DNA of 64,000 nt, from positions 248,001-312,000 of the forward strand of contig CBDEFR010000009.1 in NCBI GenBank assembly GCA_965237505.1. Direction: 5' to 3'. Shown piece by piece: positions 8,968 through 17,351 of the stretch. Both the position numbers and the translations under genes were made by a program. Below the pieces are notes generated by a model. That model saw nothing but the letters and a program-made list of their open reading frames with translations. It was not told where the DNA came from and searched no databases. How positions within the stretch are numbered: the first letter of the stretch is position 1; every line of letters begins with the position of its first letter. The stretch comes from NVTR01 sp965237505. Lineage in GTDB: Bacteria > Pseudomonadota > Alphaproteobacteria > Rhodobacterales > Rhodobacteraceae.

Positions 8968-10467
8968 TTACGCTGCATTTGATCTGGAGTCCGCAAGCAC
9001 CATTTCGGCGATGCCATCAATTGCGAACGCCGCCGCGCCCATGGCCCACATCTGGTCGCCCCATTTGTGAACCTTGACCTCGGTTGGCGTTCCGCCAGCC
9101 TGAACAATGGATTTTTGCATGTCTTCGATCATTCGGTCATCATACAAAAAGTCATACTGCATCCGCTCGCCGGACAGAATTATCAACTCCGGCGCAAAAA
9201 TATTGACCACGTTGGCCAATCCCATCGCAAACATGCGCCCGGCCCGGCGAATTATCGATTCCGCCATGCCGTCGCCGCTTTTTGCGGCTTCAAGCAAGAC
9301 TTCCATCTGATGCTCAACGCTGGTTCCGGCCACCAGCTCCCTCGCAGTGTTGGCCTCGCGCAGCAGCGCATAATCGCCAACATATGCCTCAAGGCATCCG
9401 CGCTGCCCGCATCGGCAAAGCGCGCCATCCAGATGCACCTTGGTGTGCCCCAGTTCTGCGCCGCGGCCATTCATTCCGCGATATAAATTGCCGTCTATGA
9501 CAATGCCCATGCCAACGCCTAGTTCGACAGTGACAACGACGAAATTCAGGGCTTTCTTGCCCAGTCCGAAACGCTGCCCAGCGATCGCCACGAGGTTTGC
9601 GTCATTGTCCAGAAAGGTTGGAATTTTAAATCTGTCGCGTAGCAATTGTTGCAAAGGCACATCGCGTTCGGCGAGAATTGGCGACCAATGGACATGGCCT
9701 GTGGGAACATCGATAAACCCTGCAATGCCTAGGCCAACGCCGGAAATGTCCGACAGAACCAGACCTTCACTATCCAGAGCAGCGATCAAATTCTGCTCCA
9801 AAAAATCCACGGTCTGCCGCGCAGACCGGACAGCCACCGTGGTAGCGTTGGAATAATCGGCAACATGTTTTCCGTCAAAATCGAGTATCGTTACGGTGCT
9901 CAACTTGTCAGATAATTGCATACCGGCGACCATGTGGGCATCGCCGCGGATTTTCAGATTAACACGCGGGCGCCCGCGTTTCATCGTGCCTGATGCGCAG
10001 GTTGCGCGAACTTCCTGGATTAGGCCCTTGGCGATCAGGTCAGCCGTGACGCTGGTGACGGTGGCCGGGCTGAGCCCGGTTGCCTTGGCAATATCAATTC
10101 GCGGAACTGGCGACGTTTGACGGATTGCCGAGAACACCAGACTTGTGCCGGTTTTGCGGGCATCAATGCGTGCCTATACGGTTGTCACCCACACCCACTA
10201 TATGTATGGCGTGGCGTCGAGTGGCCCGGGAGGGGGACAAAGCGGGGATGGATGTCTCGCAGCGTGAAGACCTTTCGTTTCCGCGGTCGCTTCCTGAGTT
10301 CCAGCGACTTTTCCCGGATGGCACGGCCTGTGCCGCCTAAATTGCTTGCGATGTCACCGCCCCACTTACGCCCAGCTTTACTCGGGCGATTGGGAGCACC
10401 CTAGATGTAGTGGGTGTGGGTGACAACCGGATAGGCACGCATCAATGATCGGCAGTTCAACATTCAT
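8968..10467 (-). pseudogene. ROK-family repressor of the xyl locus (XylR-like), split by a MITE
   Basis: A winged-helix domain (IRQTSPVPRIDIAKATGLSPATVTSV) is followed by a ROK sugar-kinase-like domain with a Cys-rich zinc motif (ALCRCGQRGCLEAYVG). The native start is the ATG at 10467, with GGAG nine bases upstream (MNVELPIIDA). A 271-bp MITE interrupts codon 10; removing it and one 8-bp duplication restores a 406-residue frame. The main domain could still be translated from the GTG at 10137, but an IS630 lies 25 bases upstream of the native ATG and has separated the gene from its promoter. The ROK regulator next to xylF is the usual arrangement for xylose repressors in this group. Confidence 0.85.
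10169..10439 (-). mobile_element. MITE derived from an IS1595-family element, copy 1
   Basis: 271 bp with perfect 32-bp inverted termini beginning CGTGCCTATCCGGTTGTCAC (one mismatch at the left end of this copy). It is flanked by an 8-bp duplication CATCAATG (10161-10168, 10440-10447). Inside, 10248-10340 on the plus strand reads MDVSQREDLSFPRSLPEF..., the start of an IS1595-type transposase, then stops after 30 codons. An 8-bp duplication is characteristic of IS1595. It needs a full-length relative to move it. Confidence 0.85.
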
Positions 10468-10491
10468 TTTCCTACTCTCCAATGTCTTATA
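10440..10491 (-). promoter_or_regulatory. Remnant 5' leader of the ROK gene
   Basis: These bases hold the native ROK start (ATG at 10467-10465) and its ribosome site GGAG at about 10477-10480, then end abruptly at the TA where IS630 copy 1 is inserted. The xylR-xylF divergent promoter that should follow is gone. Confidence 0.6.
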
Positions 10492-11647
10492 CCAACGGCC
10501 CTAGTCGTTGACCGTTTTGGCCCATTGTCTGGTAGTGATTGACGTGATTGCGGTTTTGTCGTTTGCAAAGAAGTTCCATGCTTCGCAACACCTGTCGACG
10601 ATCTGCTCATAATTGTCGAAGACGGATATGGCGAGCTTGTTGGCACGCAGATAAGCCCACACATTTTCCATCGGGTTGAGTTCAGGGGAATAGGGCGGGA
10701 GTTTGAGCAGGGTGATGTTGTCGGGTACCTCCAGCTCTGCCGAACCGTGCCAGCCAGCGCCATCCAGAATGAGAAGGGCATGTGCGCCCGATGCGACAGT
10801 TTTAGCGATCTCGGCGAGATGCGCGCTCATGGCCTGTGTGTCGGCATGTGGCATGATCAGAGCGGCCGCTTCAGCCCGTTCCGGGCAGACGGCGCCGAAA
10901 ATGTAGCTCCAGATATAGCGGGTGTCGCGCGGGGCACGGGGGCGTGTTCCACGCTCGGCCCAGATACGGGTGAGCGTGCCCTGCTGGCCAACCCGCGCTT
11001 CATCCTGAAACCATATCTCCAGGGGCTTGCTGCGGGCTGTTTCCGGCAAGGCTGCTTCTACCTCTGCGGCGAAGTTTTTTTAAAAGCCTCCTGTGCATCC
11101 GGGTCGGATTTCGGATGCTGCGGGCGCACCGACAGACGCCGAAAGCCCAGGCTTGCCAATTGTTTGCCAACAGTTCGCTCATGCATGGTGACGCCGAAGC
11201 GCTCTTCGATCTTGCGTTTCAGATCAATGCGCCGCCAGCGCACAACCCCATCGGTTTCGGGGCCGGGACCCGCCCGAACCATTTCCGCCAACTCCTCCTT
11301 CTGTGCCGCGCTCAGCAGACAGGGTGGATCCGGCGGGCGACGGTTGAACAGGCCCGACACGCCCTCCGCATTGTAACGGTGGGCCCAATCCCGCAACGTC
11401 TGCCGATCCATGCCGCAGTTTTCTGCCGCCGTCTTGCGGTCAACCCCATCCAGAACCAGGGCAATCGCCAACACCCGTCGCGCCGCTTTCCCATCCCGGC
11501 ACCGCGCCGCTTCCTGGCGAAGCTCGCCTGCGGACTTGTCTTTTCGCGTAATCCTTACTGCCATCAAAGCCTCCCTTGCCTTGATGCCACTGAATCAGAT
11601 CACGCCGCTCGTGGGAATCCCCTTGAGTCAAATCTGGGGGCCGTTGG
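10492..11647 (-). mobile_element. IS630-family element, copy 1
   Basis: 1156 bp. Terminal repeats are CCAACGGCCC at left and the inverse at right, bounded by the TA target dinucleotide (10490-10491 and 11648-11649). It is essentially the same element as 28600-29753 but two bases longer because of an expanded T-tract at 11075-11081. It lies between the ROK start and a second IS3, which is only 21 bases away. Confidence 0.92.
10501..11567 (-). pseudogene. IS630-family transposase, frameshifted copy
   Basis: The N-terminal HTH half (11058-11567) and the DDE half (10501-11049: IWFQDEARV, LILDGAGWH, YSPELNPMENVWAYL) are in different frames. Compared with the intact copy at 28609-29673, the run of T on the plus strand at about 11075 is seven bases instead of five. 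The two-base gain breaks the frame close to AFK(N). It is either a slippage mutation or, less likely, a slippery site used for expression. Confidence 0.9.
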
Positions 11648-11683
11648 TATTATTGCTGATCCAAAAGGTGAGCCACTCCCCAA

Positions 11684-12862
11684 TCATTGGACAGGGTTCG
11701 GCGTAAAATAAGCTACTTTTTGCATCTGCTGATCTGGATTGTTTGTTTCATTTGTTTGCCAATAGACCACGGCTGGCGGCTTGCCGCCAAGAGCCGAATG
11801 CGGGCGTTTGTGATTGTAAAATTCCATCCATTTCTTGATCCCTGCCTTTGCTTCTGAACCACTTTGCCATGCATACAAGTAAACGCACTCGTATTTCATC
11901 GATCGCCAGAGCCGTTCTATGAAGATGTTGTCGAGGAACCGACCCTTGCCATCCATCGATATTCTGGCCCCAGCCCGTTTCGCACAATCGGTCCAGGCAA
12001 AGGATGTGAACTGGCTGCCTTGATCGGTGTTCACGATCCCGGGCGGGCCGAAGCGGTGGATTGCCTCAGTCAATGCCTCGACGCAGAAGTGGCCTCCAGT
12101 GTGTTCGAGATACGCCAGGCCAGTACCTTACGGGTGTGCCAGTCCATGATGGCTACCAGATAGAGAAACCCACACCGCATCGGCAGGTATGTGATGTCTG
12201 CGCACCAGACCTGATTTGGACGATCCACCCGCAGCCCCCGCAGCAGGTAGGGGTAAATCTTGTGCCCCTTTGCCATCTTGCTGGTGTTAGGCTTCTGGTA
12301 GATCGGCATCAGGCCCATGAGCCGCATCAGACGACGGATACGTTTCTCGTTCACCAGATGGCCCTCGTTCCTCAGATGCCAGGTCATCTGGCGGACACCG
12401 TAGAAAGGCGTTTCAAGAAATTGTTCGTCGATCTGCCGCATCAGCCCGAGGTTCAGCGCTGTCTCGCCCTTCGGCGTGTAGTAGAACGACGCGTGCCTAT
12501 CCGGTTGTCACCCACACCCACTACATCTAGGGTGCTCCCAATCGCCCGAGTAAAGCTGGGCGTAAGTGGGAGCGGTGACATCGCCAGCAATTTAGGCGGC
12601 ACAGGCCGTGCCATCCGGGAAAAGTCGCTGGAACTCAGGAAGCGACCGCGGAAACGAAAGGTCTTCACGCTGCGAGACATCCATCCCCGCTTTGTCCCCC
12701 TCCCGGGCCACTCGACGCCACGCCATACATATAGTGGGTGTGGGTGACAACCGGATAGGCACGGAACGACGATCGCGAGATCGACAGCAGTTGGCATTGT
12801 TTACCGACAGACAGACCAGGATGGCCGGGTTCAATCATCCTGCGCCTCACTTTCCGGTCCAC
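11684..12862 (-). pseudogene. IS3-family OrfB, broken by MITE and frameshift
   Basis: The start (MDRKVRRRMIEPGHPGLSV) at 12862 runs to ISRSSF, where MITE copy 2 is inserted. The frame resumes after the MITE (GETALNLGLMRQIDEQF...). A one-base indel near 12070 then separates the ADITYLPM part from the IVNTDQGSQFTS and ERLWRSMKYECVYL parts of the DDE core. Two independent lesions make it non-functional. Confidence 0.88.
12492..12763 (+). mobile_element. IS1595-derived MITE, copy 2
   Basis: 272 bp, nearly identical to copy 1 but in the opposite orientation. It has the same 32-bp perfect terminal repeats and a different perfect 8-bp duplication GAACGACG (12484-12491 and 12764-12771). It sits inside the IS3 OrfB. 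Near-identity and clean duplications point to recent transposition. Confidence 0.88.
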
Positions 12863-13140
12863 GGCTTGAGCTTTCGTTCCAAAAAATCGTTGGCGACGGC
12901 CAGCTCCCCGATCTTGGCATGCAGTTCTTTGATCCGCTCTTCGTCGATCTCACGGATCCTCTTGGCACTGCATTCAAACACACCCGATGCGCCTTCAAGC
13001 AAGGCCCGTTTCCATTGATGGATCATTGTCGGGTGAACGCCAAAACGGCTCGCCAATTCCGATACCGTTTCCTCGCCCTTCGAGGCTTCCAGTGCGACCT
13101 TGGCCTGAAATTCTGGATGATGTTGCTTTCGTTTCGACAT
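12847..13140 (-). CDS. IS3-family OrfA (second IS3)
   Basis: 97 residues. HTH region TVSELASRFGVHPTMIHQWKRALLEGA, then a helical stretch (IDEERIKELHAKIGELAVANDFLERKL). The frame is intact. It overlaps the start of OrfB by 16 bases, the usual arrangement for frameshift fusion. OrfB itself is broken, so the element cannot move on its own. Confidence 0.9.
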   Translation of the reverse strand: MSKRKQHHPEFQAKVALEASKGEETVSELASRFGVHPTMIHQWKRALLEGASGVFECSAKRIREIDEERIKELHAKIGELAVANDFLERKLKPWTGK

Positions 13141-13220
13141 TTCTGATCTCCTTCGTGTTGAAGATCAGCAAACAACAAATCGTAGCTTACGTCAGTGTCC
13201 GAATTTCGGGGAGTAGCTCA

Positions 13221-13697
13221 GCCTTCACCGATGGTTGGAAGCCTGACAATGCGCAGAAAAACATGGAGCAGATCCTGACTGCAAACAACAACAATATCGA
13301 CGCGGTTCTGTCTGAAAATGATGGCATGGCGGGCGGCGTCATCGCGGCACTTGCGGCTCAGGACCTGAACATTCCTGTCTCCGGGCAGGATGGCGACCAT
13401 GCAGCGCTGAACCGTGTTGCGCGGGGTACGCAAAACACATCCGTTTGGAAAGATGCGCGCGAGCTGGGCAAAGCCGCTGGTAACATTGCCTCGGCGCTTG
13501 CGGGCGGTGCATCGCTGGCCTCCATAGAAGGTGCCGTGAAATGGTCCGGTGGTGCGATGGGCGTTGAAATGGACGCGATCTTCCTGGCACCGACACCGAT
13601 TAGCGCGTCCAATATCAACGTCGTTATCGACGCCGGTCACATCGCAATGGACAAAGTCTGCGAAGGTGCGATGGCGGGGGTTGCTGGCTGTAGCTAA
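13221..13697 (+). pseudogene. xylF: xylF 3' fragment (D-xylose-binding protein)
   Basis: 158 residues corresponding to the C-terminal half of the periplasmic D-xylose-binding protein (about 340 residues when whole). Recognisable segments are FTDGWKPDNAQKNMEQILTANNNNIDAVLSENDG and SGQDGDHAALNRVARGTQ. The frame begins directly at the IS3 end with no start codon or signal peptide; the N-terminal half is absent from the window. Without it the xylHG transporter lacks its substrate receptor unless another copy exists. Confidence 0.88.
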
Positions 13698-13714
13698 AGC
13701 GTAATGCTCGACAT

Positions 13715-13745
13715 AATTCGCGCCGGGTTGGACCCGGCGCGAATT
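13715..13745 (+). terminator. Strong hairpin between xylF and xylH
   Basis: A perfect 14-bp stem (AATTCGCGCCGGGT and its complement) with a three-base loop TGG, 18 bases after the xylF stop. There is no T-run after it, so it more likely protects or attenuates: such hairpins behind binding-protein genes typically keep binding protein in excess over permease and ATPase. Confidence 0.75.
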
Positions 13746-13809
13746 TCTTGGCATAGTTGATACCAAGACGACAAACCATTTCACTCATTCGAAATATTTG
13801 GAGAGCGAT

Positions 13810-15132
13810 GTGACCAGCTTTGCAGATACCGGCACCTCAAAGGTCGAGAATGAGGGCGCGTTTACGCGTTTTCTTCGGGCCACCGAAATTGACGCCCGCC
13901 TGCTGGGAATGATTGCCGCCCTGGTGGTGATCTGGGTCGGATTTCATGTTTATGGCCAGGTAGTCAACAATTTCGGGGCGTTTCTGACGCCGCGCAATCT
14001 TTGGAACCTTTCGGTGCAGACCGCGTCGGTCGGGGTCATGGCCACGGGCATGGTCCTGGTTATCGTCACCCGTCATATCGACCTGTCTGTCGGCTCGATC
14101 CTCGGGTTTTGCGCGATGTCGATGGCGATTATCCAGGTGTGGATATTGCCTGAATTGATCGGGCTGGGGCATCCGATGATCTGGGTGCTAGCGGCAATTT
14201 CCGGCCTGCTGATCGGCTGTGTGATCGGTGCATTTCATGGTTATCTCGTGGCCTATCTTAGCATCCCGGCCTTTATCGTGACGTTGGGTGGGCTGCTGAT
14301 CTGGCGCGGCGCTGCGTTCTTGCTGGCCCGCAGCGAAACGATTTCGCCGGTGGACGTGACGTTTTCCAGACTTGGCGGCGGGCCATATGGCGCGGTTGGG
14401 GCGACCGCAAGTTGGCTGGTCGGCCTGATTGCATGTCTGGCGGTGCTGGCCTTGTTGTGGCAGGGTCGGCGCCAGCGAAAGAAATTCATGTTCCCGCTGC
14501 GTCCGCTCTGGGCGGAAGCCTTGCTGGCGATTGCCGGTTGCGGGTTCATCATTGGTTTTGTGGTGCTGGTGAATTCATATCCCTGGCCCAAGGGCATCGT
14601 GAGGCAATATGTTGCCGCCAATAATATTACCACGCCGATCGAAGAGATATTCATCAGCCACGGCTTTGCGATTCCGGTTCTGATCCTTATGGGGGTCGGC
14701 ATACTGATGACATTTCTGACGACACTTACCCGGTTCGGTCGTTATGTCTTTGCCATTGGCGGCAATCCAGAGGCGGCCATCCTGGCCGGGATCAACACGC
14801 GTTGGGTGACGGTCAAGATATTCGCACTGATGGGCACGCTTTGCGGATTGTCGGCAATTATTTCAAGCGCGAGACTGAATTCTGCCACCAACAACCTTGG
14901 CACATTTGACGAACTTTACGTGATCGCCGCTGCGGTGATCGGCGGCACCTCATTTGCCGGTGGTATCGGCACGATCTACGGCGCGGTGCTTGGCGCTTTG
15001 GTCATGCAGTCGCTGCAAACCGGTATGGTTCTGATCGGCTTTGACGCGGCCATCCAGCAAATGGTTGTCGGCGGCGTTCTGGTGGCAGCGGTCTGGGTCG
15101 ACTCAATCTACCGTCGCGCGTCCAAGGTTTAG
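13810..15132 (+). CDS. xylH: D-xylose ABC transporter permease
   Basis: 440 residues, a hydrophobic BPD_transp_2-type permease with about ten membrane helices. The central signature (GTFDELYVIAAAVIGGTSFAGGIGTIYGAVLGALVM) is that of XylH/RbsC-type sugar permeases. I chose GTG 13810 because GGAG lies six bases upstream; an in-frame TTG at 13798 has no ribosome site. It would pass D-xylose across the inner membrane with XylG and XylF. It is followed 14 bases later by xylG. Its own promoter is not evident; upstream transcription now has to come from IS DNA. Confidence 0.93.
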   Translation: MTSFADTGTSKVENEGAFTRFLRATEIDARLLGMIAALVVIWVGFHVYGQVVNNFGAFLTPRNLWNLSVQTASVGVMATGMVLVIVTRHIDLSVGSILGFCAMSMAIIQVWILPELIGLGHPMIWVLAAISGLLIGCVIGAFHGYLVAYLSIPAFIVTLGGLLIWRGAAFLLARSETISPVDVTFSRLGGGPYGAVGATASWLVGLIACLAVLALLWQGRRQRKKFMFPLRPLWAEALLAIAGCGFIIGFVVLVNSYPWPKGIVRQYVAANNITTPIEEIFISHGFAIPVLILMGVGILMTFLTTLTRFGRYVFAIGGNPEAAILAGINTRWVTVKIFALMGTLCGLSAIISSARLNSATNNLGTFDELYVIAAAVIGGTSFAGGIGTIYGAVLGALVMQSLQTGMVLIGFDAAIQQMVVGGVLVAAVWVDSIYRRASKV

Positions 15133-15146
15133 GGGAGGATCGGACA

Positions 15147-15902
15147 ATGACCATACCAACCCCGCTGGTTGAGATGAAGAATATCGAATTGGCCTTTGGC
15201 GGCGTCAAGGCGGTGGATAACGTCAGCGTTGATCTTTTTCCCGGCGAAGTTGTCGGATTGCTGGGCCATAATGGTGCCGGTAAATCGACGCTGATCAAGG
15301 TTCTTTCGGGCGCCTACCGGGCGGATGCGGGCGAGATTTACGTGAACGGTGAAAGGGCCATCATCAACAATCCGCGTGATGCGCGCAATTACAATATTGA
15401 AATCATCTACCAGACACTGGCGCTTGCGGACAATCTTGATGCCGCCGCCAATCTGTTTCTGGGCCGTGAACTTGTGACCCGGCTGGGGACGGTCGATGAT
15501 GTTGCGATGGAGGCCGAAACCCGCAAAATCATGGGCCGCCTGAACCCGAACTTCGAGAAATATTCATCCCGCGTCAGCGCCCTTTCCGGTGGTCAACGCC
15601 AGTCGGTGGCGATCACCCGGGCGGTGTATTTCAACGCTCGTATTCTGATCATGGACGAGCCAATGGCAGCACTTGGCCCGCAGGAAACGCAAATGGTGGC
15701 AGAACTGATCCATCAGTTGAAGGCCGATGGGATCGGGATTTTCCTGATCAGCCACGATATCCACGATGTGATGGAATTATGTGACCGGGTAAGTGTCATG
15801 AAAAACGGCAAGCTGGTGGGAACCGAAAATGTTGCCGATGTGACTGACGATGAAATCCTGGGCATGATTATTCTGGGCAAGAAGCCAGCAAAAGTAAGCT
15901 AG
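15147..15902 (+). CDS. xylG: D-xylose ABC transporter ATP-binding protein
   Basis: 251 residues, one ABC ATPase domain: Walker A GHNGAGKST, signature ALSGGQRQSVAITRA, Walker B ILIMDEPMAALG, switch His in ISHD. The E. coli protein has two fused domains (about 513 residues); the single-domain form is normal for alphaproteobacterial xyl operons. AGGGGAGGA before the ATG is a good ribosome site. It is 14 bases after xylH and 110 bases before the molybdenum hydroxylase genes, possibly in one transcript. Confidence 0.93.
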   Translation: MTIPTPLVEMKNIELAFGGVKAVDNVSVDLFPGEVVGLLGHNGAGKSTLIKVLSGAYRADAGEIYVNGERAIINNPRDARNYNIEIIYQTLALADNLDAAANLFLGRELVTRLGTVDDVAMEAETRKIMGRLNPNFEKYSSRVSALSGGQRQSVAITRAVYFNARILIMDEPMAALGPQETQMVAELIHQLKADGIGIFLISHDIHDVMELCDRVSVMKNGKLVGTENVADVTDDEILGMIILGKKPAKVS

Positions 15903-16012
15903 GCAATAAAAGTAAATACACCTTACGCAGCACTTCCAGAACGGCTATTGTGAAGCGTTGGTTGTCCTGCCGGACTGTCTGGGTGACAGCCCGCCAAAAG
16001 GAAGTCAAAAAA

Positions 16013-16876
16013 ATGCGATACGCGGCCCCTGAAATTGCTTCCGAAGCGGTCGGTCTTCTGCAGGGCGAGCCGGGCATCTCACGGGTTCTTGCCGGCGGCA
16101 GTGATATTCTTGTCCAGCTAAAGGCCGGTATTCTGGAGCCGGATTTGCTGGTCGACATCAAGCGGATCGCCGGAATCAATGATATTACTGCGGAAGATGG
16201 TGGATACCGAATTGGCGCAGCGGTTTCCGGCGCCAAGCTGGGCGAACACGCCGGTGTCAGGGCGCTGTGGCCGGGGGTCGTCGAGGCGACTGAGCTTATC
16301 GGCTCGGCGCAGATACAGGGACGTGCCACGATGGCCGGGAACCTTTGCAATGCATCCCCTGCGGCTGACAGTGTTCCGGCGATGATTGCGGCGCGCGCGA
16401 TTGCGCGCGTTGCCGGCCCCGATGGCGAGCGTGACTGCCCGGTGGAAGATATTCCGCTGTCACCGGGGCGCACCTCGCTTGCCAAAGGCGAGTTCATCAC
16501 CTCGATATTTTTGCCAGCCCGCCCGGCGCACGCTTCAGATGCTTACTTGCGGTTTATTCCGCGCACCGAGATGGACATTGCGGTGGTATCCGCCGGGGTT
16601 TCGCTGGTTTTTGATGCAACGGGCACGTGCACCGAGGCGCGGGTGGCGCTTGGCGCAGTGGCCCCGATTATTTTGAATGCGCAAGCGGCGGCTGAGTGTC
16701 TGGTGGGCACCCGTCTGGATGATGCAGCGCTTGGCGCAATGAGCGCGGCCAGTTCGGCTGTCGCCAGTCCGATTGCCGACAAACGCGGCACCGTTGAGTT
16801 CAGAAAAGACGTGGTGGCGGTGCTGGCAAAACGCGCCGCAAAAATCGCCCAAAATCGTGCGCGGGCCTGGTCATGA
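16013..16876 (+). CDS. coxM: Molybdenum hydroxylase FAD-binding subunit (CoxM-like)
   Basis: 287 residues. An FAD-binding domain of the CoxM/XdhB type has the two flavin motifs AGGSDIL (near residue 29) and TMAGNLCNASPAADS (near 106), and the CO_deh_flav_C domain follows. ATG 16013 is chosen over an upstream in-frame start because AAGGAAG lies ten bases before it. It passes electrons from the iron-sulfur subunit to the acceptor. Its stop overlaps the coxS start (ATGA), so the three subunits are coupled. The substrate is set by the large subunit. Confidence 0.93.
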   Translation: MRYAAPEIASEAVGLLQGEPGISRVLAGGSDILVQLKAGILEPDLLVDIKRIAGINDITAEDGGYRIGAAVSGAKLGEHAGVRALWPGVVEATELIGSAQIQGRATMAGNLCNASPAADSVPAMIAARAIARVAGPDGERDCPVEDIPLSPGRTSLAKGEFITSIFLPARPAHASDAYLRFIPRTEMDIAVVSAGVSLVFDATGTCTEARVALGAVAPIILNAQAAAECLVGTRLDDAALGAMSAASSAVASPIADKRGTVEFRKDVVAVLAKRAAKIAQNRARAWS

Positions 16877-17349
16877 ACAAGATCCACGTGACCATCACAC
16901 TGAATGGCGATCCCGCTGAGTTTCTGTGCGAGCCACGGCAGACGCTGCTGGATATCCTGCGCGACACCCTGGGCCTGACCGGTGCCAAAGAAGGCTGCGG
17001 CAGTGGTGACTGCGGGGCCTGCAGCGTGACGTTTGACGGGCGTCTGGTGTGTTCCTGCCTGGTGCTTGCTGCCGAGGCGCAAGGGCGAGCGATCGAAACC
17101 GTCGAAGGCATGGCGGATGGTGAGAACCTGCATCCATTGCAACAAAAATTTCTTGATCACGCCGCGCTGCAATGCGGCATCTGCACACCGGGCATTCTGG
17201 TGGCGGCCAAATCTCTGCTGGACAGGAACCCGGATCCCAGCGAGAGCGAAATGCGGTACTGGCTGGCTGGCAATCTTTGCCGGTGCACAGGGTACGATAA
17301 AATCATCAATGCGGTGATGGATGCAGCCGCTGAAATGCGGGGGGCGTAA
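16873..17349 (+). CDS. coxS: Molybdenum hydroxylase 2Fe-2S subunit (CoxS-like)
   Basis: 158 residues, the normal length. The plant-ferredoxin-type cluster ligands are C42, C47, C50 and C62 (GCGSGDCGAC...C). The second, helical domain has CGICTPG and LAGNLCRCTGY. It overlaps coxM by four bases, and coxL begins two bases after it, a tight operon. It relays electrons from the molybdenum site to FAD. All cluster cysteines are present, so it should be functional. Confidence 0.95.
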   Translation: MNKIHVTITLNGDPAEFLCEPRQTLLDILRDTLGLTGAKEGCGSGDCGACSVTFDGRLVCSCLVLAAEAQGRAIETVEGMADGENLHPLQQKFLDHAALQCGICTPGILVAAKSLLDRNPDPSESEMRYWLAGNLCRCTGYDKIINAVMDAAAEMRGA

Positions 17350-17351
17350 GT

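Larger units (their letters stand above)
5184..8978 (-). pseudogene. Secreted FG-GAP/VCBS repeat, ASPIC/UnbV protein (CRTAC1-like), split by IS5
   Basis: The N-terminal segment (8697-8978) has a signal peptide and the first repeat (VASFDCDGDLMADLYVAGD). The rest (5184-6461) has further calcium-type FG-GAP repeats (DIDSDGYLDLF, DVDNDGMDDVF, DLNLDGRLDLV) and a C-terminal ASPIC/UnbV domain. Removing the IS5 element and one copy of its TAA duplication restores a single frame of 518 residues. Such proteins are exported beta-propellers of unclear role. The start (ATG at 8978) overlaps the end of the ROK gene by 11 bases, so they were probably co-transcribed. The downstream half has no start of its own and is presumably silent. 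Confidence 0.85.
11669..13220 (-). mobile_element. IS3-family element (second type), carrying MITE copy 2
   Basis: Ends TGAGCCACTCCCC (left) and GGGGAGTAGCTCA (right) form imperfect inverted repeats. Length is 1552 bp including a 272-bp MITE. No matching target duplication is seen (AAGG against GCCT), and on the right it abuts the middle of xylF. This suggests that the IS630/IS3 pair brackets a deletion that removed the front of xylF. Confidence 0.85.

Noticed and set aside
10248..10340. A 30-residue gene inside the MITE
   Set aside because: It is the truncated start of an IS1595 transposase left by internal deletion; no reason to think it is expressed for a function.
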